Shown here piece by piece: positions 9,328 to 20,700 of a stretch of 64,000 nucleotides of DNA. Each line of letters starts with the position of its first letter. Position 1 is the stretch's first letter. Position numbers and translations under genes: made by a program. The stretch is from Linderina pennispora (lineage: Eukaryota > Kickxellomycota > Kickxellomycetes > Kickxellales > Kickxellaceae), in contig NW_024468250.1 in NCBI RefSeq assembly GCF_002104995.1, positions 248,001 through 312,000 on the forward strand, read 5' to 3'. The notes beneath the pieces were generated by a model. That model was not told where the DNA came from and did no database searches. It worked only from the letters and a program-made list of their open reading frames with translations.

Positions 9328-10605
9328 TCAAAATTCAAAAATGTCCTTTACACGTCCTGCAGCCCACACTGCCTGGCGAGTGGCATCCTTTTGCGTAGAC
9401 ATGGCAACGCGAACCCGGTTGATTGGGTCAACGTCAAACCCAGCCAGCTCCTCGACAACCTCTACTCCGACAACATTGCCAGAACTCAGCACCGGCGCTA
9501 CCAGATACAGCTGTCCATCCTCAGTAGATACACACACCAGTGGCAAAGACCCAGACTCTTTGCGCACGAGCGCGACGTCCGTGATTGCCGAGCTGTTGCG
9601 CTTGAACTCAAACATCGGTTTACTGGTATCCGAGTCGCTCCATACTTGCACTACTCCATCTGATAGCCCGACATACACAAGCTGCTGCACAATATCGTAA
9701 GCGACTGCACGTACCGGCGTTCCATTGGTCGCGCCGAATTCCGAGATTGTCTTTTTTGTGCCCAAGTCAAGCAATACAGCACGTCCGTCTTCACAAGCAG
9801 CTGCGACCACCTTGCCAGCGGTCTCAAATTCATTTTCAGGCATCTTGCTCTCATCCCTCTCGGGATATGATACCAGCCTAATCCTGTTAACTGGCAGCTT
9901 CGACAGCTCAAATGTATGAATCAGTGAGGATGACCCGCAGTGCCATAGCCGTACTGTCCCGTCCTTGGAACATGATAGAACATTCTTTCCGACCCCCACG
10001 ATCTCCGTGTCAGTAACTGTCGCCCTGTGCCCTACAAGTGTCACTGGATTTGTGCCATCGCTCGCTGACCAGATCTTCAGCCGCATATCTGTCGCCCCGC
10101 TTAGCACAACCTGTCCCGATGGGAAAAACTGGCAGCAGGTGACATCACCCAGGTGTCCGTCCAGCTCCGCACGCTTGGTGCCCGACTCAGTCTCGTAGAC
10201 ACTCATTCTCCCGTCGTCACCACAGACCACTGCCAGGCCGCCATACGGACTGATATCGAACGACTGCACACCAGTTCCGCGCGTGATCTGCGAGCAATGC
10301 ATGGTCGTGCGAGGAGCCGAGTATGTCGTTGGCGGAATTCCAAGTTTGTTGCTCGACAGGCGCAGGTGCCGCGAGTCCAGATACTCAGCTGTGAGCTCAT
10401 CCCGCTTCTCGTTATTAAGGCTAATAAGCGTGTTGCCTGCCTCGTCACTGGACTGTGCCACAGTAATCGAGTCGTGAATTGACGCCTGCCCTTGCTTGTA
10501 CACCGACACCCAGAACTTGTGTGTGCCCTCAGCGCCTTTCAACGCATTCTTGATGTCCACTTGCCAATCAGGCTGGACTGCAATGTAGCCGAGAGTAGGA
10601 GTCAT
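9328..10605 (-). CDS. WD40 proteasome chaperone, PAAF1/Rpn14-like
   Basis: 425 residues, one uninterrupted frame. The family (human PAAF1, yeast Rpn14) binds ATPase subunits of the 19S regulator and acts in proteasome base assembly. An N-terminal ~100-residue region precedes WD repeats. The blocks GHLGDVTCCQFFPSG, LSGATDMRLKIWSA and GHRATVTDTEIVGVG with SCSKDGTVRLWHCG match PAAF1 closely. Later, more divergent blades end at GRVKDIFEF. It is transcribed away from the foldback element, and its start is followed upstream by a run of about 17 A's (10607-10623). Confidence 0.82.
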   Translation of the reverse strand: MTPTLGYIAVQPDWQVDIKNALKGAEGTHKFWVSVYKQGQASIHDSITVAQSSDEAGNTLISLNNEKRDELTAEYLDSRHLRLSSNKLGIPPTTYSAPRTTMHCSQITRGTGVQSFDISPYGGLAVVCGDDGRMSVYETESGTKRAELDGHLGDVTCCQFFPSGQVVLSGATDMRLKIWSASDGTNPVTLVGHRATVTDTEIVGVGKNVLSCSKDGTVRLWHCGSSSLIHTFELSKLPVNRIRLVSYPERDESKMPENEFETAGKVVAAACEDGRAVLLDLGTKKTISEFGATNGTPVRAVAYDIVQQLVYVGLSDGVVQVWSDSDTSKPMFEFKRNSSAITDVALVRKESGSLPLVCVSTEDGQLYLVAPVLSSGNVVGVEVVEELAGFDVDPINRVRVAMSTQKDATRQAVWAAGRVKDIFEF

Positions 10606-10776
10606 TTTAAAAAAAAAAAAAAAGGAAAGTTAACGAGGAAACCCAGCAAGGTGTGGTGCCAGAGGTATTTTCAAACAGCGGGTGACGTGTGCAGCCCCAA
10701 AACCCTTATCTGCCATGTTGATGCGCTAATTGCACATGGCCTTGAGTGTCGCGACCCTATTTAAGGGCCGCGGGCT

Positions 10777-11056
10777 TCGTGTGGTGTGATCGCCACAGTC
10801 GCTCAAGCCCAACGATTATGCGACTCAACCGATCACAGACGATGAGACGGATCTATCGACAAGGATGACCAGGCCATAGGCCATTTAGCCTATTCTATAT
10901 AGTGGGCATCGAGCCGTTCCAGGAGTGGTCTAGTGTCTACTTTATAGCCCTAACTCTTATGGCCTAGCCTAGGGTGATGAATCAGTCTCATCGTCTGCGA
11001 TCGGTTGAATCGCATAATCGTTGGGTTTGAGCGGTTGTGGTGTGATCACCACATGA
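10777..11056. mobile_element. Foldback MITE-like element, ~280 bp
   Basis: Two inverted arms of about 72 bp (10777-10848 and 10985-11056) match at roughly 85-90%, sharing CAACGATTATGCGA and CAGACGATGAGAC or their complements. Similarity continues more weakly toward the centre (GGCCAT/ATGGCC and CTATAAAG-like blocks), so the whole element can fold into one hairpin. It contains no open frame. This is the structure of a non-autonomous DNA transposon. I could not identify a clear target duplication or a second copy. Confidence 0.75.
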
Positions 11057-13058
11057 GTGCTGAGCCGCATGTATGCCTGCTATGTCCCTTCCTCACACAC
11101 CTATCTCATTGTGGCATTCTCTCTCTACACTGAATATTAATAGCCTTGCTGGTGGATAATTTTTTGGAACAGGTGCCGGCCATTATATATGGTCCTGTAC
11201 CTTCAGCAGGTTGCCATATGTATAACTATCATGAGGTAGTTGAGATAGCGACTGTGTGCTGCTGCTGGAAAGGCTACCTGGGTCTGTATCTCTACCGCAG
11301 TATCATAGTCAAAGCAAACTGGGTCAGAAGTGCATCATACCAGCAAATATTCACTTCAAACATTGGTGCCATTATCTCTTCTGGCATCTCCTATCTTACC
11401 AAAAGAACTCCATGTCATCGTAACTGGACTCATGCATATCTCTACTCTTATTTCCAATATGGAATATCCTCATATTTAGTGCAGTGCAATAGGGGCGTGT
11501 TAGGTATGTCCAACTCAAAGGCAACTTCTACACTTGTAGCCAGTTGGAAGATGAGTTTGTTGACTCAATGGTCCAAGTTGTTAACATATATTCTACCAAA
11601 TAGTCAAGAAGTGGAATGAAACTTGCACCTAAGCAATCAATATATCAGCTTTGGTATCCAAACCAGGCTAGCTAACCACTACTTGCCTAATATCAGCTCA
11701 TTCCAGCATCAAGGGAGAAGAGCCCTAACTCAGAGTATTGGTGTCATTCCAAACAGCTATAGGAATATTGCTTTCCTGAACCTTGAAGCTCATAAGGCTT
11801 ACTATTCATTTAGCATCTATTTGGACCTCAATTCTCAATTTTATGCTTCGCCTCCTACTGCGTGCATTGATACTAGAGTTTTCTGACAGCATCCATTCTG
11901 TGGATACAAGGTTCATGTCGAACAGTTCACAAGCTCAGACTGATCACTCAGCTTAGGGATCAGGGCTAACCCAATATATAGGGTTCTGATATCACAAAGT
12001 TTGTCAGGATGATCCTTGGTTCAGGGGGGGGCATCTTTCTCAATACCCTCTCTCTACTATTTCGACAATCTGCAGTGGCTATATATGCAGCATCACACTA
12101 TGTATCTGAAATATGCTGGGATACCAGTTTTTGGTAGAGCATCTATATAGTTTCCAAGGCTATTGAAGTTCAAAATCATCTTCTTGTCATGGGATCTGGA
12201 TAGAGGAGGATAGTGGCCGCAGTAGTGAGGGGCTACCTTGAGATATCCGCATCGTCAGTCAAGCGGGACACCCTTTTGAACACATCTCTTCAGGAGCTAT
12301 AACTATACAGAAAGGATTCGGACAACATAGCTAGATATTCAAGGCACATTCAGCAGCTCATAACCCGATGCCCATCCTTGCTGAAGGTGTGTGTCTCGGA
12401 GGAGATGCTCGACGATGTCCAACATCATGTTGTATCGAATAAGCTAGATACCGAGGTGTACTCAAGGCAGCCAAGTCTGGGATCATCAATAAACAAAACC
12501 AAACAAGGTCGGCGATCCAAGGTGGTATAAGGATTTTTCAGCGACAGTGCCGCACACATCGTATAATTAGCAGGTATATGAAGTACCTTTGTGTACGCAC
12601 TATTCCTGAAAGGACTATCTGTAGCAATTGCTTCCTCATATACACCCTATTTCACCGTGCCCATTGCTATGAGCTGCGAGTGCACGGAATGGTATAGCTG
12701 TATTGTGCCTGATGGCAGTACATGAGAGTCCAGGCATGCTTGTGGGAACAGCTGGCACTATATCTTCTTTGCGGCATCATGCGCTCTATGCTGATTGTCA
12801 CCCTGAACAACAATGAAAGCATGCCTGAATGCAAGCCACCCGCACATGAATACAGCTGCCCCGGTGACACGCATGTTGGTGGGAAAGGGGGTTGTGTGCG
12901 CTGTCACGCAAGCTGCACTGCCTCCCTGGATATGGCAGTTCGTCTATCATACAAAAGGCTGCCTCAGCGGGCTGACTTCCTCCTGGTGTTCGTAGTTTCA
13001 AGTCACTTCTAAATACTCACCCAGTGTACAACCCTTCATAAGATTTTTGTGCGTAGCA
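11057..13058. other. Gene-poor 2-kb stretch
   Basis: Several open frames of 87-157 codons exist on the plus strand at 11146-11886 but show no domain, no homology I recognise and AT-rich composition. The segment is probably decayed repeat or intergenic DNA. It holds the promoter region of the FAS near its right edge, but no clear TATA box was found. Confidence 0.45.
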
Positions 13059-14700
13059 ATGGTTAGCATACTAGGCAACCTTTTACTCAGTGCTCATGGA
13101 GTCAGCGTCAGCTTTGCGATTCCCTGAAAGGCCAGCTAGCTGCAGCAAGAGACATGTGGGTTTCGTTTTCAGACGAAGCCTGCGCTGGCTTGACGACTCA
13201 GATAGAGGTTCTTGCTGATTTTGTCAGATATTGCAGCTCGATGAACGCAGGCGTCGCCGTTTCTGCGTTTGGGAACCTTCATGGCCTGTTCTGTTCGAAG
13301 GATGACATACACGTTGTTGTCCAAAATCTAGGACTGTCCCAGAGTCAGACGCGTACTGTGCTGAAGGGATATTTTTCAGCCTGGAAGTTGCTCGAACAGG
13401 GCCAGCAGCTTCCTGCCATTCCATGTCCTGCGCTATTTGCAGATCCCATGGCAAGTCCTGATTGCGATGTTTGGTGGACAAGGAGGCATGGACCAATTAT
13501 ATGGACGAGGCAGCTTGGCTATTTGACATCTACAACCCGTTGTTAGATGGTCTCGTTGACCGCTTGTCAAACTTCCTGCGGGATCTATCCACGGATCCAG
13601 TAATTGGCTGATGTGTACGAGCAGCCCATCGATTTTGCCAAGTGGCTAAGACTCCCTGCAAGTATGCCTGGTTCCGAGATACATGTCGTGCTCAACAGTT
13701 GCAGTGCCGTTGGTTGCACTGATCCAGATAATGCATCTGGCTGTCTTGTATAAGACATTGCGCATTAACCCCGGCGAGCTTGTGCGGTTGTTCAAAGGTA
13801 AGAATCTGAGTTCGAGTTGTGCTTTAATTACAACAACACCTGGTACACTCTTATTAACTCGTTTTATTTGCTGTAGGAGCAATCGGCCATAGCCAAGGCC
13901 TCATAATCGCTGCGCTGTTTGCAACAGCGACAGATGAAGCGTCATTCTATGCCAGCGCAGAGAAGGGATTGGGTATCCTGACGGTTTCTTCAGCAGGGTC
14001 GTATATTGATTATCCGCCTAGCATATTGGGCGATAGTGTGCTCGATGACGCCCTTGCTAATGGAGAGCAGCCGTCACCAATGGTCTCAATTCGCGGACTG
14101 GCCAAGCCATATGTCGAGCAGCTTATCCACCGGTTTAATCAGTGTAATTCGTCTCCGATCGACCATGTGCATATTGCATTGATCAACAACCGCACCCATG
14201 TTGTGGTTGGCGGGGTACTAGAGTCGGTTATCTGCTTTGTCAAGTTCATTCGGGAGGTCTGCAAGTCGCCTAAAGAAGATCAGTCGCACATTCCAGTCTC
14301 GCAGCGCAAACCAGTTGCCATGGTCGACTATCTGGCATCCAGCGTTATCTGCCACAGTCCGCTTATGCGCAGCGTTGCCAAATGGGTCTACCCGTATGTC
14401 GTTAGTAAGGGGTTCCTGTTAGAGGCATCAGGTATGCAGATACCTGTTAGTGCTGGTCACGATGGGCATGACCTCCGCAACGAGGAAAGCCTGACCAAGG
14501 CTCTAGTAGACAGCATGGGCGAGTACACCGTCGACTGGCCAGTTGTAGTAAAGGGCGTCAATGCCACACACATTGTCGACTTCAGCCCGGGAGGGTTCAG
14601 CATCTTTGCCCTGCTCACTCGCAGTATACTGGAAGGCAGCGGGACGACTGTTATCTGTGCTGGCTCGCTTACCCGCTCGAAGAGGTCCACCAATTGGTTC
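13059..14700 (+). other. FAS block: N-terminus and acetyl transferase (AT)
   Basis: Begins LLLSAHGVSVSF, the usual start of Fas1-type chains, followed by a DIHVVV helix region. The AT active-site motif GHSQG is created only after splicing, with the nucleophile Ser codon at 13891. Downstream, PPSILGDS, PSPMVSI and HIVDFSPGG follow the Fas1 order. Frame changes lie near 13124, 13610 and 13680. Confidence 0.85.
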
Positions 14701-17700
14701 CAAGGCGGATTTGTACCAGTCCAATATGGGATCGATTGTCAAAGCACCAAACTTTGCGCTTTCGTTTGGGCCGCGCCTTGTTAGGACAGCCCACGATGCC
14801 CAAGTACATATTGACACACCAATGTTCCGTGTACTCGGGCAGCCACCAGGTGATGGTGTCAGCCATGATCACCTACCTGCCGAAAGTACCAAATTTGTCG
14901 CTGCGATCAACAGGGCAGGATATCATGCAGAGCTTACTGTGTCGTGCAGGGAGACCGCGCTCCAGCTCCGCGAAAAGGTCAGCGACCTCCTCCAGCGTGT
15001 GGAGCCAGGCCAGCTTGTAACCATCTGCCTTAACCACACAATTCAGCGCCACTGGACCGAGTTGTTTCCAGCGATTCTGAGAATGCGCCATGAGGGTATT
15101 CCAATTGGTGGCCTGAGCATTTCTGGTGGTATTCCGCCACTCAAGGTGGCTATTGATCTCGTTGCGCGCTTCCATGATGCAGGCATTGCTCATGCAGCAC
15201 TTAGACCATCGACTATCGCCGATATCCGCACAGTGCTTGCAATTGCCAAATCTAGGAGCGAGTATCCGATCTCGATGCTATGGGCTGGCGGCAGATGTGG
15301 CGGCTACCACTCTTGGGAGGATTTCCACCAGCCCATTTTGGAGATGTACGGCCAAATAAGGTCGCAGAAAAACATCGTGCTTATTGCGGCTTCAGGCATC
15401 GGCAACTGGGAGAGTGCGCTTCCATACATTTCGGGCGAGTGGAGCCGAGTATTCGGCCGATTCCCGATGCCATTTGATGGTATTGCTCTTGGATCACGCC
15501 TTATGGTAGCGAAAGGAGGCAGGTACAGAACGGGGCTGTTAAAGAGCTCATTGTTGCTGTGCCTGGGGTGGCGGACAGTGAATGGGACAGTTCATGTACC
15601 TGCACTGCTGGAGGTGTTATCTCGATAGTCTCAGAGAGCGGGACCCCAATGCATGTGCTTGCAACGCGCGCAGCCGTGTTGATCAAAGACCTGCAGACAG
15701 GCATATTCTCGTTACCTGTTGATAGCCAGCTGGAGCTGATCAGGGAGAAGCGAGAACATATCATCCAACGCTTGAATTCGGACTATTTGAAGCCTTGGTT
15801 TGGCTGTAGAGCCGATAGCCCCATTTCCGAACTCGAGGATATGGCGTATTCGGAGGTTGTCCGTCGCATGGTTGATCTGATGTTTGACCAAGGGCAGTCG
15901 CGATGGGTGCATGAATCGTTTCGTAGTCTGGTTGCCAAATTCATTCGCCGCATTGAAGACCGCTTCTCGGGAACTGCACGAGAATGTGTACTTGTCAGCA
16001 TTGGCGAACTGATAGATCCGCTGGACCTGATAAGCGATATTGAAAGGGCATATCCTGACATGGTGGACCAGCTGCTGACATCGGAGGATATTATTTTCTT
16101 TTTGGAGCTCTGCAAACAAGCAGACCCCATGCCTGTGCCGTTTGTTCCAGTGATAGATGGCGACTTGTGCGCATGGATGATGAGAGGAACCGACTGGCAA
16201 TCCAGAGCACCTTGATTCCGTTATTGGAAACGATCCACAAAAAGTGATTGTGTGCCAAGGTCCCGTGTCTGCTCAGTACTCGACCATTATCAACGAGCCA
16301 GTTCAGGTTATCCTTGATGACATTTACCATAGTCTTGTCAGCGCCCTTGTTGATGGACAATATGCTGGAAACGAGTCCATTATCCCTGTTACCGATTATA
16401 TAGGGGCTGAGGAGACAGAATGTCCTGCTCTGCCATCCGTCAATCAGAGCACTAGTAGCTTGGGATGCACCTACTCCTTGCCCTGCCGATAAAGGGCTAC
16501 TTCCAGGTCACGATCAGTGGTTAGAGGTTTTGGCTGGCCCCCAAAAGAGCTGGCTAGCGTTGTCTCCTTTCTTCACCGCATATTCTCCAGCGCCAGAACC
16601 TAGTTAGCAATGGCGTCAGGCAACTGCTGTGTCCCTCAGTTGGTCAAACTGTGGTAGTATCTGAAAAGGAGGATGTGCCAGATCGGATGACGGTGTTTAG
16701 CATTGATGGGCAGCCGGACGTCATTGCCAAAATCGATGAGCGCTGCATAATCAATATCGCGATAAACGGTCCGAGTCCTAGGTAAATCATACCGCCTTGA
16801 CCTCCTGGTACAGGATATGAGCCCTCAAACATGGCAGCCCCTATCATTGAGATAATGGAGGACCGGGATGAGCGAATTGCTGAAATTATTCCTGAGTACT
16901 GGCAGTGATCGGAGGGAGAATGCGCAAAACATTCGTGCCATCAACCCTGCAGATTTATCTGTTGGGTTTGAAGGTGATGCATATATGGTGACGAGCGAGG
17001 CTGTTCAGAGCCTGTGTGAAAGTGTCGGAAGCACATCTCACCGTTCTAGGCTTTTCTCTAGACACCAGGTGCCTATTGATCTGCTATACACCATTTTCCA
17101 GCCATACGTAGGCCGCAATTGTATTGTCGCATCCCTGGAATATTGGGCCTGCTCGACTACCTTCATCTCAGGAACAGCCTAGAATATATTGAAGGGGAAA
17201 GGCATATCCACATAGGTGACGTTATTAATACTGTGGTCAGACCAGTGGCCATTATGAACTCGAGCATGGGCAGTATTGCTAAATTCCGTGCAACGTTCTC
17301 CAGACACTCTGTCCCTTTTGCAATCATGGATTGCGAGTATGTTTGCAGAGGCCAGGTGGATCAAACAGCACCTTGCATTTAACAATGTCGATGAGCCGCG
17401 ATATCATATCGTCATGGAGTCATTGGACGACATAGTTGCGCTTGAAACTAAGGCGTGGTTTGTGTATCGCGAAACTAACGACTGGGAAATCAATCACTTT
17501 GGGGTCGCGATTATACTTTGACCTTAAATCACAATACCGCTACACGTCAACGGAGATATATTCTAGTGTCGTAACTTGCGGCCCAGTCTACCTCACCCTC
17601 TCAAGTTTCGAGCATGTTCATATTGCTGATATAGACTATGCCACTGGTAACTGCGAAGGAAATCCGGTGATAGCCTATCTTGACCAGCACAGTGCAGGCC

Positions 17701-20700
17701 CGAAGGCACAGCATCGGTTTGAGAATGGTAGTATTCCGATCATGCCTAAGGGCTTCAAATGGAACCATGGATGTGACAGCGCCTAGTGATAACTGGAAAT
17801 ACTCGCAGGCCTCTGGTGATTACACCGCTATCCATAACAATGCTTACATTGCAAAATACGTTGGACTGCCATCCGTCATTACTCATGGAATGTGGACTGC
17901 GGGTTCAACCAGAGCACTGGTAGAACATCCACGTCGCTATGGGTAATACAGAGCGGATGCGTTCATATGCCGTTGATTTTGTCGATGCTGTTATGCCCGG
18001 TGATTGCCTCACGACGACTATGCACCATGTGGGAATGGCCAATGGTTTAATGCTAGTCGAAGGTGAAACTTGTAAGCAGACAGGGGCAATAGCATTGCGC
18101 TTCTCTGCCAAAATCGAACAGCCCAACACAGCATACGTATTCACTGGTCAGGGTTGCCAGTTTATTGGGATGGGAGCAGAGTTATATAGCTCATCAGCAG
18201 CAGCGAAGAGTGTGTGGGATCGCGCAGACAAACACATGTTCGATAAATATGGTGTGTCTCTTCTCACGATTGTTCGGAGTAATCCCAAAGCCTATCGGGT
18301 GAAATTTGACGGGAAGTTAGGTGCCAAGATACGAGCAAACTATTTGTCGCTTGTTAGACACGATGGCGGATATGCAGCATGTCTATTCCCTGGAATAAGC
18401 GAAGCGTCGGCTAGCTATACCCACCGGTGCGCAAATGGCTTGCTGAACGCGGCACTCTTTACGCAGCCCATACAGACAGTAATGTCTATCGCACAGGTAG
18501 CAGATATGCGTGACAAGGGGCTGATTCAAAAAGGCGCAGCTTTTGCAGGCCATTCATTAGGGGAGTTTGGGTCTCTAGCTGCAATCGCCGAAATCGTGTC
18601 TATCGAAGATGCAGTGGATATCGCACTTTATCGTGGGCTTTTGTTACATTCGTCGGTGGCACGAGATAGCAATGGGCTCTCAGAGTACGCAATGGTGTCG
18701 GTTAATCCGAAATGCGTTGGAGATATGTTTGACGAGTCTGTCTTGCTAAGAATCGTAGATGCAATTTAGTAAGCAGAGTCCAGCAGCTGCTTGAGGTCAT
18801 CAACTATAACGTTCGCATGAGCCAGTATGTGGTTACTGGGCACGTTTCGTCTCTAAAGATCATGGGTTTCGTCCTGGACAAAATATCACATATTAGGGGA
18901 GATTCCAGACAGCAGGTATATCCACGCGCTGATAGCTTGTGCCGATGGTCGAATTGAGGAATCACCAACTCTCAAAAATGGTACTGCCACCACAGTTGTT
19001 CCTGGTGTTGATGTTCCATCTCACTCGTCCCAACTCTTGGCAAGCTGTTTCTAGCTTCCGCCAATCACTTGCCAGTAAGATATCCAAATCCTCTATCAGC
19101 TACGACAGGCTACACAAAAGATACATCCCCAATTTGACTGGCTTGCCTTTCGAGCTCTCCAAGGGGATATTTGGAGACTGTTTACAATATGTGCAAGTCG
19201 CCAGAAGTTGCGCGAATGCTGGAATCATGGGAAAACTATAGTTCAGAGAAAGTCCAGATGCAAGACAGCTATGCACGCACACTGGTTATCGAATTGCTAG
19301 CATACCAGATTGCATCACCAGTGCAGTGGGTTGGTACTCAAGCAACCTTATTCCATTTATGTGGGGTCAAGCGGCTGATTGAGATAGGACCAGGCCCAAC
19401 GTTATCTAGAATGGCTGATCCAGACGCTTGCAGCTGGGGCGGTCAAGACCCACAATGTTACGGTACTGCATGTCCTCACCAATCCAGATGCCGTGTACTA
19501 TAAAGTCCGCGATACAGCGAAGGGGAATTTTGATAAAGGATATCTCTACAACACCTAATCCTCTGGGCCAAACAGTTGCCTTCAATCAAAACTGGTTTGC
19601 TTAAAGGCCTCTGAATCTGTCGGATTAGCTCAGCAAAATCCGACTGCCGAATATCCCGTACAAATGGTCGACGTGGTGCGTGCAGTAGTAGCACAAAAGG
19701 ACTGGCAAGTTGTTGCTTGAGATTCCAAAAACAAAGTCCATCAAAGAGCTTGTTGCTGGAAAGTCTACAGTTCAAAACGAAATTGCAGCCAGGTCTCCAG
19801 AAGGAGCTTGGAAAGCCCATTCCCGATAATGGCGAGGATATTCCACTTCATGTCCTTGCAAAGAAGCTAGGGACATATAGTGGGAGCTTGGGTCGATACA
19901 CAATGGCAATGTTTTCACGACTTGTTAGTACGAAGTTCCCAGGGAGCATTTCCCAGTCTGCTGTTCGGCATCATCTGAAGTCAGCGTATGGGCTAGGCAC
20001 ACTTCGCCAAAATGGAGTGAATTCTTTTGGCCATTACGACAGAGCCAGCAGAAACGCCTTCCTGACGATGAGGCAGCATATAAGTGGCTCGACAGTGTTG
20101 CGCAAGTGTACGCACAAGTGGAGGGGATTACATTCAATACCACAAACCCCAATAGTGCTGCAGGCGCTAATGGTTCACCAGTTAGCAATGCCGCTGTTAT
20201 TGAGAAGGTAGAGAGCAACCAGCGTGAGTTGGCTCTTCAGCAGATCCGGTTGCTGACTAAATATGCCTGGAATTGATTTCAGCAGCAAGGAGTCCGATCG
20301 TTGGAGCATTCTGAGACTAGGGTTAATGAGCTGGAGACACAACTGGGCCAGATCAGAGATGAGCTTGGTGATAGCCTTGTCGATGGTAGCAGTGGAAAAT
20401 TCAACAAGCTGAAGGCTCGGCGCTATAGTTCATATTGGAACTGGGCCCGGCAGGATGCACTTGAGTGGATTTACAGTACTATCGTTGGTGGTGAATCGAC
20501 AGGCGACACACTAGTTAATTCACAGAGGTCTGCACATGCTGAAGAATCGTACCACACCCTGGGCTACTCAACATGCTCAAAGCAGTTATCATGACGATTG
20601 CAAAAATGCGATGATGGGGAGTCGCAGCGTGCATTCAATCTAGTGGAGCAAGTATACAAGCAATGCGAGATATCACTAAAGTCGCCGCCTGTGTACCGCG

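Noticed and set aside
11146..11886. Two adjacent plus-strand frames as a new gene
   Set aside because: Low-complexity AT-rich peptides, no domain, no promoter or splice logic; could only be called a decayed repeat.
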